Of a stretch of 12,824 bases of DNA, positions 1 to 6,100 are shown piece after piece (the stretch's first letter is position 1; each line of letters opens with the position of its first letter). Under the pieces are notes generated by a model that saw only the letters and a program-made list of their open reading frames with translations, did no database searches and was not told the origin of the DNA. The stretch comes from Candidatus Stramentimicrobium fermentans (GTDB lineage Bacteria; Atribacterota; Phoenicimicrobiia; Phoenicimicrobiales; Stramentimicrobiaceae), in the NCBI GenBank assembly GCA_012520575.1, contig JAAYOB010000004.1:1-12824 (forward strand). Direction: 5' to 3'. A program made the position numbers and the translations under genes.

Positions 1-180
1 AGGAAAGCAGAAATACAAAAGATTCCTTACATGTTAATTTTCGGGGACCAGGAAGTCGATAAGAAGACCGTTAATATTAGAAAACGTAGCGAAGGTGACA
101 CCGGAGATGCTCCTCTAGAGCAATTCATAGAAGAAATTAACAGAGAGATTAAATTAAAATCTTTGCCCAATGCCGGGTAG
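1..180 (+). CDS. thrS: Threonyl-tRNA synthetase, C-terminal end (partial)
   Basis: The window opens inside this gene; only the last 59 codons and a TAG stop are present. The translation reads KIPYMLIFGDQEVD, then VNIRKRSEGD and an EQFIEEINREI tail. This is the pattern of the last part of the class II anticodon-binding domain of threonyl-tRNA synthetase (the IPY...GD.E pattern followed by a V.IR.R strand and a final helix). The enzyme charges tRNA-Thr in the cytoplasm. Its position just upstream of infC-rpmI-rplT matches the order in many bacteria, which strengthens the call. The catalytic core, zinc site and editing domain lie outside the window. Related class II synthetases share this domain, so the fragment alone would be less certain without its neighbours. 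Confidence 0.88.
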   Translation, partial: RKAEIQKIPYMLIFGDQEVDKKTVNIRKRSEGDTGDAPLEQFIEEINREIKLKSLPNAG

Positions 181-206
181 TGGAACAATTAACCTAATAC
201 CGGCAT
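170..206 (+). other. Stem-loop across the thrS stop codon
   Basis: A perfect 7-bp inverted repeat, ATGCCGG (170-176) and CCGGCAT (200-206), encloses the thrS stop. Inside it, TAG (178-180) can pair with CTA (194-196), extending the stem. No run of T follows, so it is not a standard intrinsic terminator. It could stabilise the 3' end of the thrS mRNA or assist termination at the boundary with the infC operon. The pairing is seen directly; the role is inferred. Confidence 0.4.
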
Positions 207-294
207 GGAAAATCGGATATTATTCGAAAAAGTAGTACTACAAAAAAGGGCTAAACAGCTAAATAGTCGGAAAGGGTTATAGGGCAATTCTCCG

Positions 295-323
295 TTGACT
301 AAAAAGAAGCATTATGCTATATT
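295..323 (+). promoter_or_regulatory. Promoter of the infC-rpmI-rplT operon
   Basis: TTGACT (295-300) is separated by 17 bp from TATATT (318-323), and a TG dinucleotide at 315-316 gives an extended -10. This is close to the vegetative sigma consensus. The predicted transcript starts near 330, leaving a leader of about 70 nt before infC. The rest of the 181-399 gap shows no other convincing promoter or gene; its one other oddity is a 10-bp palindrome, GTAGTACTAC, at 232-241. Confidence 0.75.
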
Positions 324-332
324 ATACTCACT

Positions 333-391
333 TAGCAGGCTTTTATAATGCCTTAGCTACCATATTTAAGAAGACACCTTATCTAAGGAGG
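333..391 (+). promoter_or_regulatory. Candidate structured leader of infC
   Basis: TAGCAGGC (333-340) pairs with GCCT (350-353) and GCTA (356-359), with a 2-nt bulge, forming one hairpin. A second, small hairpin pairs CCTT (377-380) with AAGG (385-388), which is part of the SD. Alternatively CCTTAG (351-356) pairs over 6 bp with CTAAGG (383-388), again hiding the SD. The first hairpin and the long-range pairing cannot form together, so this could be an on/off switch. Leaders of this operon are known targets of ribosomal protein L20, but I cannot match this one to the L20-leader family by eye. Confidence 0.35.
385..391 (+). promoter_or_regulatory. Ribosome-binding site deciding the infC AUA start
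   Basis: AAGGAGG ends at 391 and leaves 8 nt before ATA at 400, an ideal spacing. An ATG at 393-395 lies only 1 nt after the SD and is followed at once by TGA, so it cannot encode the protein. No ATG, GTG or TTG occurs in the infC frame between the SD and codon 30. The SD is what fixes the AUA start. Confidence 0.8.
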
Positions 392-399
392 AATGTGAA

Positions 400-921
400 A
401 TAAAGTCAAAATCTAATTTCCGGGTAAATCAGGAGATTAAAGCTCAAAAGGTTCGTTTAATTAGCCATGATGGCAAACAACTTGGTGTGGTAGATAGAGA
501 AGCCGCTTTAGAGGAAGCACAAAAGGCCAATCTCGATTTAGTGGAGGTTTCTCCTGATGCTAACCCGCCCGTTTGCCGCATAATGGATTACGGAAAATAT
601 CGCTATACGGTAGAAAAAAGAGCTAAATCAGGTAAGAAGAAACAAAGGTCAACTACTTTAAAGGAAATCAAAATGCGTCCGAATATCGGAGAACACGATT
701 ATCAGTTCAAAGTAAAACAAGTGCAAAATTTTTTGCAAGATGATAACCGTGTTAAAGTAACAGTAATGTTCCGAGGAAGAGAAATGAAATTTGTGGAGCT
801 AGGGCAGGAGCTTCTGGACCGAGTTATATCGGAAACAAAAGAGTCTGCTAAGGTGGAGAGGAAGCCGAAATTAGAAGGAAGAAATATGACTTTAATCCTT
901 ATTTCTAATAAAAGCAATTAA
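400..921 (+). CDS. infC: Translation initiation factor IF-3
   Basis: IF-3 binds the 30S subunit, keeps it apart from 50S and proofreads the start codon and initiator tRNA. The 173-residue product shows the N-terminal domain with FRVNQEIKAQKVRLI near residues 7-21 and the PPVCRIMDYGKY signature near 60-71. A lysine-rich linker follows, then a C-terminal domain containing KEIKMRP, DYQFK, RGRE and a final EGRNMTL strand. Length and motifs are normal for the family. The first conventional start in frame (GTG at 487) would remove 29 conserved residues, so I place the start at ATA (400), 8 nt after AAGGAGG. Use of AUU or another AUH codon at infC, allowing IF-3 to repress itself, is established in several bacteria. 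AUA here fits that pattern by inference. It is the first gene after the 295-323 promoter and is followed by rpmI and rplT. Confidence 0.95.
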   Translation: MKSKSNFRVNQEIKAQKVRLISHDGKQLGVVDREAALEEAQKANLDLVEVSPDANPPVCRIMDYGKYRYTVEKRAKSGKKKQRSTTLKEIKMRPNIGEHDYQFKVKQVQNFLQDDNRVKVTVMFRGREMKFVELGQELLDRVISETKESAKVERKPKLEGRNMTLILISNKSN

Positions 922-940
922 ATGTACTCTATGTTATTTT

Positions 941-1002
941 TTAAGTATTTAAACTTTTCAACCTTTGTGTTTTAAAAAGATTTTTAAACCAAATATACTT
1001 AA
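941..1002 (+). promoter_or_regulatory. Structured part of the infC-rpmI intergenic region
   Basis: TTAAGTAT (941-948) and ATACTTAA (995-1002) form an 8-bp closing stem. With one bulged T (994), 2 further A-T pairs add to it (949-950 with 992-993). Inside, CTTTT (954-958) can pair with AAAAG (975-979). This sits directly before the hairpin at 1004-1030, so the 155-nt gap is mostly foldable RNA. Regulation of rpmI-rplT by L20 binding to mRNA is known in Escherichia coli and Bacillus. Whether this fold is an L20 site is inference. Confidence 0.3.
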
Positions 1003-1003
1003 T

Positions 1004-1035
1004 GTAGAATATAGAAACAAAATATTCTGCTTTTT
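1004..1035 (+). terminator. Terminator-like hairpin (possible attenuator) before rpmI
   Basis: GTAGAATAT (1004-1012) pairs with ATATTCTGC (1022-1030) over 9 bp including one G-T pair, around a 9-nt loop. Five T residues (1031-1035) follow at once. The layout is that of an intrinsic terminator, though AT-rich and therefore weak. It lies between two co-directional genes of one operon, so partial termination or attenuation is more plausible than a true operon end. Confidence 0.45.
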
Positions 1036-1076
1036 ACCAAATTAATGTTGAAGTAACTATTTAAGGAGTCAGAGTT

Positions 1077-1274
1077 ATGCCTAAAATGAAAACACATCGT
1101 GGTGCTGCCAAACGATTTAAAGTAACCGCATCGGGGAAAATTATGCATGCCAGGATGAATAAAAGCCATATATTGACTAAAAAATCACCTAAGAGAAAGA
1201 GGCAGTTAGCCAAGTTGAAAGCTGTTGGCAAGAGTGATATTAAAAGGATAAAACAGTTATTGCCATATCTTTAA
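1077..1274 (+). CDS. rpmI: Large ribosomal subunit protein L35 (bL35)
   Basis: bL35 is a small, very basic protein of the 50S subunit. The 65-residue product begins [21 protein letters not shown] and continues with [14 protein letters not shown], the standard family signature, at the standard length. The ATG at 1077 follows AAGGAG (1063-1068) by 8 nt. It lies between infC, 155 nt upstream across a structured gap, and rplT, 62 nt downstream. This is the classic infC-rpmI-rplT operon. In model organisms it is repressed post-transcriptionally by L20. I see nothing unusual in the protein. Confidence 0.97.
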   Translation: MPKMKTHRGAAKRFKVTASGKIMHARMNKSHILTKKSPKRKRQLAKLKAVGKSDIKRIKQLLPYL

Positions 1275-1336
1275 AACTATTATTCAGGTCATATTATTTT
1301 AAAAATGAATCAAGAACTTGTGTGAGGAGATAGATT

Positions 1337-1693
1337 ATGCCGAGAGTAACTACCAGTGTAGCTTCCCGAAGTAGAAGAAAAAAGATACTCAAATCTGCCA
1401 AGGGGTATTGGGGCGGCAAGAGCAAGCTATTGCGTACCGCTAAAGATGCCGTTAGAAAATCTTTATCATATGCCTATCGTGATCGAAGAGTTAAGAAAAG
1501 AGATTTTAGGAGTCTCTGGATTACTCGCATAGGTATTGCTGCTAAAAAAGAGGGCATTTCCTACAGTAAATTGATAGATGCACTTAAAAAAGCTAATATT
1601 CAGATAAACAGGAAGATGTTAGCTGAAATGGCTATTCAACACCAGGATGGCTTTAGCCAGCTCATTACCCTAGCCATGACAGAAAATAAATAA
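1337..1693 (+). CDS. rplT: Large ribosomal subunit protein L20 (bL20)
   Basis: bL20 binds 23S rRNA early in assembly of the 50S subunit and also represses its own operon in model bacteria. The 118-residue product has the basic N-terminal extension (MPRVTTSVASRSRRKKILKS), then KGYWGGKSKL and YRDRRVKKRDFR near residues 47-58. The globular C-terminal RNA-binding part follows, with RIG, SYSKLI, INRKMLAEMA and an acidic-free tail. Length is standard. The start is ATG at 1337, 7 nt after GAGGAG (1324-1329). It closes the infC-rpmI-rplT group. A weak hairpin follows, then the pheS T-box leader, so transcription may continue into pheST when the T-box is open. Confidence 0.97.
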   Translation: MPRVTTSVASRSRRKKILKSAKGYWGGKSKLLRTAKDAVRKSLSYAYRDRRVKKRDFRSLWITRIGIAAKKEGISYSKLIDALKKANIQINRKMLAEMAIQHQDGFSQLITLAMTENK

Positions 1694-1709
1694 TTATTTT
1701 TTGTTACAA

Positions 1710-1731
1710 GAAAATATAGTGGAGTATTTTC
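1710..1731 (+). other. Hairpin downstream of rplT
   Basis: GAAAATA (1710-1716) and TATTTTC (1725-1731) pair perfectly over 7 bp around an 8-nt loop. Only a mixed ATTCTT follows, not a T run, so it is a poor intrinsic terminator. It could mark the rplT mRNA 3' end or a processing site. Between here and 1793 I see no convincing promoter; TTGTTA (1701-1706) with TATTTT (1725-1730) is a weak match. The source of the T-box transcript is therefore open: read-through from the infC promoter or a weak local promoter. Confidence 0.3.
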
Positions 1732-1793
1732 ATTCTTAATAACTAAGTCTAAACCTAAAAGGTAAACATCAAAATAGCATAGAGAAAAATAAT

Positions 1794-2025
1794 AAAAGAT
1801 AGTAAATTAACTTGCTAATAATTAACCAGGTAATTAGTCGGGTTAATCGAATTTCACTTTTAATTAGCCGACTGAAATTTTTAAAGTAGGTCAGGACGGG
1901 TTATTCCGTTAGAGAGAAAATAAGAAATTTGGACTTAGCTATTAATAAGTCAAAAAGGGTGGTAACGCGGAGAAGTTTATCATTTTCGTCCCTTTAAGAG
2001 GAGAAAATCATAAACTTCTTTTTTT
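1794..2025 (+). promoter_or_regulatory. T-box riboswitch, tRNA-Phe specific, controlling pheST
   Basis: This leader lets uncharged tRNA-Phe prevent transcription termination ahead of pheS. Stem I has a base AAAAG (1794-1798) with CTTTT (1857-1861), an internal loop carrying AGTA on one side and GAA plus a UUC specifier (1853-1855) followed by A on the other, and an upper stem ATTAAC (1806-1811) with GTTAAT (1842-1847). UUC is a Phe codon, matching the genes downstream. A stem II candidate pairs CCG and CTGA (1868-1875) with TCAG and CGG (1891-1899). A competing ACGG (1896-1899) with CCGT (1906-1909) could form the pseudoknot element. Stem III is GACTTA (1932-1937) with TAAGTC (1946-1951). The antiterminator pairs AAAGGG (1954-1959) with CCCTTT (1990-1995). 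Its T-box bulge begins TGGT (1960-1963), complementary to an ACCA tRNA end. Stem I is only about 68 nt. Confidence 0.93.
1971..2025 (+). terminator. T-box intrinsic terminator before pheS
   Basis: AGAAGTTTAT (1971-1980) pairs with ATAAACTTCT (2010-2019). After a C-C mismatch the helix continues with ATTTTC (1982-1987) and GAAAAT (2003-2008). Seven T residues (2019-2025) follow. It shares the CCCTTT strand (in its loop) and flanking bases with the antiterminator, so the two folds compete, as expected for a T-box. Confidence 0.9.
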
Positions 2026-2053
2026 ATATATGGATTTATAAGGAGGGGTTCTA

Positions 2054-3067
2054 ATGGAGAAAGAGATTAAAAACTTAAGAGAGCAATTTAAAAAAAGACT
2101 CGCTTCTCTTGAAACCAGACCAGAATTACAAAAGATAGAAAATGAATATATAGGACGCAAGGGCCTTATTGCCCAAATGCTAAAAAGAATGTCTTTACTG
2201 TCAGCAGCTGAGAAACCTAAAGTAGGTCAGCTGCTCAATAAATTAAAGACAGATTTGCAAGATGCGTTGGCAGAAAAGAAGAAAGAGTTAGCAAAAGGGA
2301 TATCCGGGGAACAAGGGTATATCGATATTACCCTACCCGGCCAAAATTTTTCACGAGGCACCATGCATCCTGTGGAATTAATCCTAAAAGAGACTAAAAA
2401 CATTTTTCTGGGGATGGGCTTTTCTATCGTTGATGGTCCGGAAATCGAGCTTGATTATTATAATTTTGAAGCCTTAAATATACCAAAAGACCATCCTGCC
2501 CGAGATGTACAAGATTCTTTCTATATCACCCCTGATATACTGCTAAGGACTCAAACCTCTCCTATGCAGGTTCGTACTATGGAGAATCAGTCACCGCCGG
2601 TCCGTATTGTCTCTGCCGGAAAATGCTTTCGTCGAGATTCTATAGATAATACTCATACCCCGATGTTTCACCAGATAGAAGGATTGGCAGTAGATGTAGA
2701 TCTTTCTCTGTCTGATTTAAAGGGGGTAATAACAGAATTTTGTAAACAAATTTTTGGAAAAGACAGAATAATTCGTTTTAGACCGGGTTATTTTCCTTTT
2801 GTAGAGCCGGGAGCTGAAGTCGATGTATCCTGTGGGCTTTGTCAGGGCAAGGGTTGTTCATCCTGTGGCTATAGCGGCTGGCTGGAAATTATGGGTGCCG
2901 GAATGGTGCATCCGCATGTTTTAGAGATGGTTGGTTATGATACTGAAAAATACACTGGTTTTGCCTTTGGGATGGGAGCAGAAAGGATTGCCATGCTCAA
3001 ATACGATATTAATGATATTCGTCTATTCTTTGAAAATGACATACGTTTTTTAACTCAATTTAAATAG
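2054..3067 (+). CDS. pheS: Phenylalanyl-tRNA synthetase alpha subunit
   Basis: PheS is the catalytic subunit of the (alpha-beta)2 enzyme that charges tRNA-Phe in the cytoplasm. The 337-residue product has an N-terminal coiled coil (about 1-85) that contacts tRNA, then the class II catalytic core. Visible landmarks are MHPVE near 104-108, FRRDSIDNTHTPMFHQIEG (motif 2) near 192-210, PFVEPGAEVDV near 248-258, and the motif 3 segment GMGAERIAMLKY near 306-317. A four-cysteine C..C....C..C insertion (C260, C263, C268, C271) resembles the zinc-knuckle-like loop of many Bacillota PheS proteins. Start ATG 2054 lies 7 nt after AGGAGG (2041-2046). Expression is governed by the T-box just upstream, and pheT follows after 31 nt. 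The protein looks complete. Confidence 0.97.
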   Translation: MEKEIKNLREQFKKRLASLETRPELQKIENEYIGRKGLIAQMLKRMSLLSAAEKPKVGQLLNKLKTDLQDALAEKKKELAKGISGEQGYIDITLPGQNFSRGTMHPVELILKETKNIFLGMGFSIVDGPEIELDYYNFEALNIPKDHPARDVQDSFYITPDILLRTQTSPMQVRTMENQSPPVRIVSAGKCFRRDSIDNTHTPMFHQIEGLAVDVDLSLSDLKGVITEFCKQIFGKDRIIRFRPGYFPFVEPGAEVDVSCGLCQGKGCSSCGYSGWLEIMGAGMVHPHVLEMVGYDTEKYTGFAFGMGAERIAMLKYDINDIRLFFENDIRFLTQFK

Positions 3068-3098
3068 TTAAAAACAGGAATAAGGGGGAATAGGTTTA

Positions 3099-5537
3099 AT
3101 GCAGATCTCATACAATTTGTTGAAAGAATATGTAGATTTTGACTTTTCACCGGAAGAACTGTCAAAACATCTCTCTATGAGGGGAATTGTGTCAGAACGC
3201 ACCAGAGCAGTCTTTGGAGAGGTAGAGGGCGTATTCATAGGGAAAATCATTGAGCTTAAATCGTTGGCTAGCAACAGTTCTCTGTCCATTTGCACCGTAG
3301 ATTTAAAGAATAAGAAGTTGGAAGTGGTTTGCGGTGCTAAAAATATGAAAATAGGAGATTTTGTTCCAATTGTAATAGAAGGTGGCAGTCTGCCAGGGAT
3401 AAGAGTGGTGGAAGGTAAAGAAATTCATGGGTTTTATTCTCAGGGAATGATCTGCTCCGCCTCCGAATTAGGATTAGAAAAGGGCAAATCTTCCGGTGTT
3501 TTAATTTTAGAACATAACTTGCCCCTGGGAGAAGATATTAAAAATATAGGTGAAATAGGTAATGATGTAATATATGATTTTGAAATATTTTCCAATCGCC
3601 CTGACCTAATGAGTATAATTGGGCTAGCTCGAGAAATTTCGCTGCTTTCAGGAAAACCCTTGCGCCCACCTGAAATAAGTTTAAAGGAAGCCGAAGAAAA
3701 GATAAATGATTCCATATTAGTGGAAGTGGAGGCTGAAGACCTTTGTCCCCGTTATGCCGGAAGAGTTATCAAAGGTTTAAAGGTAGAGGAGTCACCATTT
3801 TGGCTTAGATGGAAATTGCTTCTATTGGGCATCAGGCCCATCAATAATATTGTGGATATAACCAACTTTGTCATGATGGAAACCGGTCAGCCCCTTCATG
3901 CCTTTGACCTTAATTTTATTCATGGTCGAAAGATAATTATTCGAAGAGCTTATCCGGGAGAAGTATTTAATACTCTTGATGGAGTTGAGCGGGTATTGAT
4001 CACAGATAATCTGGTTATTGCTGATTGTGATAGGCCTATTGCCCTGGCGGGAGTTATGGGGGGTGAAAACTCAGAAATTAAAGATGAAACAAAGGATGTA
4101 TTTTTAGAATCTGCCTATTTTGAACCTATCAATAACCGGAGAACCAATCGCTATTTTGCTATGAGAACTGATGCATCTAATCGTTTTGAGAAAGGTATTG
4201 ACCCATTTGGCCAGGTTTTTGCGGTGAACAGAGCAGCCTCTCTGATAACGGAGCTAACCTCTGGCAAGCTCCTCAGAGGGGTTATAGACCAATACAGTAA
4301 GGAACTTAGAAGAAGTAAACCAATTGAATTATATTTACCCAAGGTGGAGAAAATAATGGGAACCAGAATTGGGAAGAATGATAGCGAGGTTAAAGAGAGG
4401 GTTCTTGGGATTTTGGCTAAATTAGAATGTAGAATAGATGAGCAGGATGAACATTATTTTAAAATAACACCACCCAGCTTTAGAGGGGATATACAAAAAG
4501 ATGTAGATATAATTGAAGAGATTGCCAGAGTTTTCGGTTATGAAAATATACCGGCAACGCTTTTCAAATCCACGGTTGTACAGGAAGGCAAAAGTGAGAG
4601 GCAAAAAGTGGCCGATTTGATCAGGAATACCCTGATAGGCTGTGGAATGAATCAGATAATTAATTATAGTATGGTCAATCCTAAATGTTTTGATTGGTTG
4701 AGATTGCCATCTATGCATTACCTTCGAGAGACAGTAGAATTAAAAAATCCTTTGCTTCAGGAACAAACTATTATGAGGACCACTCTAATACCGGGGTTGC
4801 TTAAAACTATTCAATGGAATGTAAACCACAGTGCCGAAAGAATAAAATTATTTGAAATGGGGAGGGTTTATTTTCCTCAAAATCAAGCGTCAAAAGTGTC
4901 TTTGCCTTTAGAAAAACTGATGATAACCGGAGGGATTACCAAAATAGGTAGGGGAAATATCTGGGAAAAAACAGAAGATTGGAATCTTTTTTATCTAAAA
5001 GGTATTTTAGATGCATTATTTGATAGTTTAAGGTTGAGAGATATAGATTATATTCAGGGAGACATGCCTTTTTTCCAGTTGGAAAAGAATGGTGTCATAA
5101 AGAGTCAAAGTAATATAATTGGAATATTTGGCGAATTACATAAAGATATTGGTAATTTTTTAGATATTCCCGGGGATGTTTTTATATTTGAGCTGGATTT
5201 TGCGGAACTATTTCCACTGTTAAAGAGAGAAATTATTTTTCAGCCATTACCCAAGTATCCCTACATTCATAGAGACATGGCTATAGTAATTTCTGAGAAT
5301 ATAGATTTTGCTAAAATTAAAAAAGAGATATTAAAAATAAGGCCGGATATTATCAAGAGTGTGGAAATATTTGATATCTTTAGAGGAAAACAGATTGAAG
5401 CGGGCTCTAAGAGCATTGCTTTTACCATTGTTTTTCAAGCTAATGATAGGACTTTAACAGATATAGAAGTCGACAAGGTAATGGAAAATGTTACAATAAG
5501 ACTGAACACGCTCTTTGAGGCAAATTTGAGACGATAA
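3099..5537 (+). CDS. pheT: Phenylalanyl-tRNA synthetase beta subunit
   Basis: PheT is the large subunit of PheRS, carrying tRNA-binding and editing parts. The 812 residues follow the usual order: a short N-terminal YNLLKEYVD segment, an OB-fold tRNA-binding domain (about 40-150, with VVCGA and GMICSASELGL), and the B3/B4 editing domain (about 210-390, with SRYAGR-like and NNIVDITNFVMMETGQPLHA motifs). Next come B5 (about 405-480, with PSFRGDI and EEIARVFGYENIP), a degenerate class II core (about 490-700), and the C-terminal ferredoxin-like anticodon-binding domain (about 715-810, with YPYIHRDMA). Length is normal. ATG 3099 is preceded by AAGGGGG. It forms an operon with pheS, and a strong AGGAGG for the next gene begins 13 nt after its stop. 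Confidence 0.97.
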   Translation: MQISYNLLKEYVDFDFSPEELSKHLSMRGIVSERTRAVFGEVEGVFIGKIIELKSLASNSSLSICTVDLKNKKLEVVCGAKNMKIGDFVPIVIEGGSLPGIRVVEGKEIHGFYSQGMICSASELGLEKGKSSGVLILEHNLPLGEDIKNIGEIGNDVIYDFEIFSNRPDLMSIIGLAREISLLSGKPLRPPEISLKEAEEKINDSILVEVEAEDLCPRYAGRVIKGLKVEESPFWLRWKLLLLGIRPINNIVDITNFVMMETGQPLHAFDLNFIHGRKIIIRRAYPGEVFNTLDGVERVLITDNLVIADCDRPIALAGVMGGENSEIKDETKDVFLESAYFEPINNRRTNRYFAMRTDASNRFEKGIDPFGQVFAVNRAASLITELTSGKLLRGVIDQYSKELRRSKPIELYLPKVEKIMGTRIGKNDSEVKERVLGILAKLECRIDEQDEHYFKITPPSFRGDIQKDVDIIEEIARVFGYENIPATLFKSTVVQEGKSERQKVADLIRNTLIGCGMNQIINYSMVNPKCFDWLRLPSMHYLRETVELKNPLLQEQTIMRTTLIPGLLKTIQWNVNHSAERIKLFEMGRVYFPQNQASKVSLPLEKLMITGGITKIGRGNIWEKTEDWNLFYLKGILDALFDSLRLRDIDYIQGDMPFFQLEKNGVIKSQSNIIGIFGELHKDIGNFLDIPGDVFIFELDFAELFPLLKREIIFQPLPKYPYIHRDMAIVISENIDFAKIKKEILKIRPDIIKSVEIFDIFRGKQIEAGSKSIAFTIVFQANDRTLTDIEVDKVMENVTIRLNTLFEANLRR

Positions 5538-5550
5538 TTCTATTAAAAAG

Positions 5551-5556
5551 AGGAGG
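5551..5556 (+). promoter_or_regulatory. Ribosome-binding site ahead of the cvpA-like gene
   Basis: AGGAGG is a full-strength SD with no ATG, GTG or TTG in the cvpA frame at a usable distance. An in-frame TAA at 5563-5565 limits the start to codons after it: GTC (5566), ATC (5569, spacing 12 nt) or ATT (5572, spacing 15 nt). The TTG at 5559 is out of frame and only 2 nt away. The site therefore argues for a non-canonical start. Confidence 0.6.
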
Positions 5557-5571
5557 CTTTGGTAAGTCATC

Positions 5572-6096
5572 ATTAATTGGTTTGATGTAGTCATTCTGGT
5601 AGTTGTCTTATTCAATCTATTTTTAGGTTTTAAAAGAGGTGTAATTGCCGAATTATTGACATTAGCAGGATTGGTTTCTGCTATTTTTGTTTCTCTATTT
5701 TGGTATCAGAATATCAGCTCTTTTCTTATAATAAAATTACATTGGAACAAAAGCCTATCTAATATTCTCAGCTTCATCATCATTTTTGTTCTGGTTATTT
5801 TGTTTTTTAGAATACTGGAGACCGGGTTAAGCCGAATAACCGATCTTTTATTATTGAACTGGATAAATAATCTTGGCGGTGCCCTATTTGGATTTATAAG
5901 GGGGGCTATTATAGTAAGTCTTTTATCTTTCCTGTTAAATTTTATTCCCTTACCATTAGAAATAAGAGTCCAGATATCGGAATCGGTTTTGGCTAAATAT
6001 TTGCTGAACAGTGTATTAATTGTTTATGGCCATATACGAGAATGGTTGCCGTCGAATCTCCAATTTGAAGTTGAATTTTTGAGAGAATTGTTGTAA
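5572..6096 (+). CDS. CvpA-family membrane protein (YshB-like)
   Basis: The product is a small integral membrane protein of the CvpA/YshB family; its biochemical role is poorly defined (colicin V production in E. coli). About 174 residues contain four hydrophobic stretches: roughly 5-20, 28-46, 61-83 and 101-125. The beginning, NWFDVVILV...LGFKRGVIAELLTLAG, matches the family's usual N-terminal pattern (NW-D-hydrophobic, G..RG, E.L.L.G). The second glycine-rich motif, GGALFGFIRG, begins near residue 102. Starting at the first conventional codon (TTG 5656) would delete the whole first membrane segment. The true start is more likely ATT at 5572, which aligns with the family's initial Met-Asn-Trp, or ATC at 5569. 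It lies downstream of pheT and 4 nt before mutS2; a CvpA-family gene near mutS2 is also seen in Bacillus subtilis. The family call is firm and the start uncertain. Confidence 0.85.
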   Translation: MNWFDVVILVVVLFNLFLGFKRGVIAELLTLAGLVSAIFVSLFWYQNISSFLIIKLHWNKSLSNILSFIIIFVLVILFFRILETGLSRITDLLLLNWINNLGGALFGFIRGAIIVSLLSFLLNFIPLPLEIRVQISESVLAKYLLNSVLIVYGHIREWLPSNLQFEVEFLRELL

Positions 6097-6100
6097 CAAG

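Noticed and set aside
232-241. Perfect 10-bp palindrome GTAGTACTAC upstream of the infC promoter
   Set aside because: It could be an operator, but it is 54 bp upstream of the -35 and a single short palindrome is expected by chance in AT-rich intergenic DNA.
702-917. Minus-strand open frame opposite infC
   Set aside because: It is a shadow of infC with no SD and no recognisable motifs; the same holds for the other opposite-strand frames inside pheT, mutS2 and the penicillin-binding protein gene.
487-921. infC starting at GTG 487
   Set aside because: It would delete about 29 conserved N-terminal residues of IF-3 and has no SD at the right distance; the ATA at 400 has both.
5656-6096. CvpA-like gene starting at TTG 5656
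   Set aside because: It cuts away the first membrane helix and the NW...RG motif that the upstream in-frame sequence clearly encodes, and no SD lies before it.
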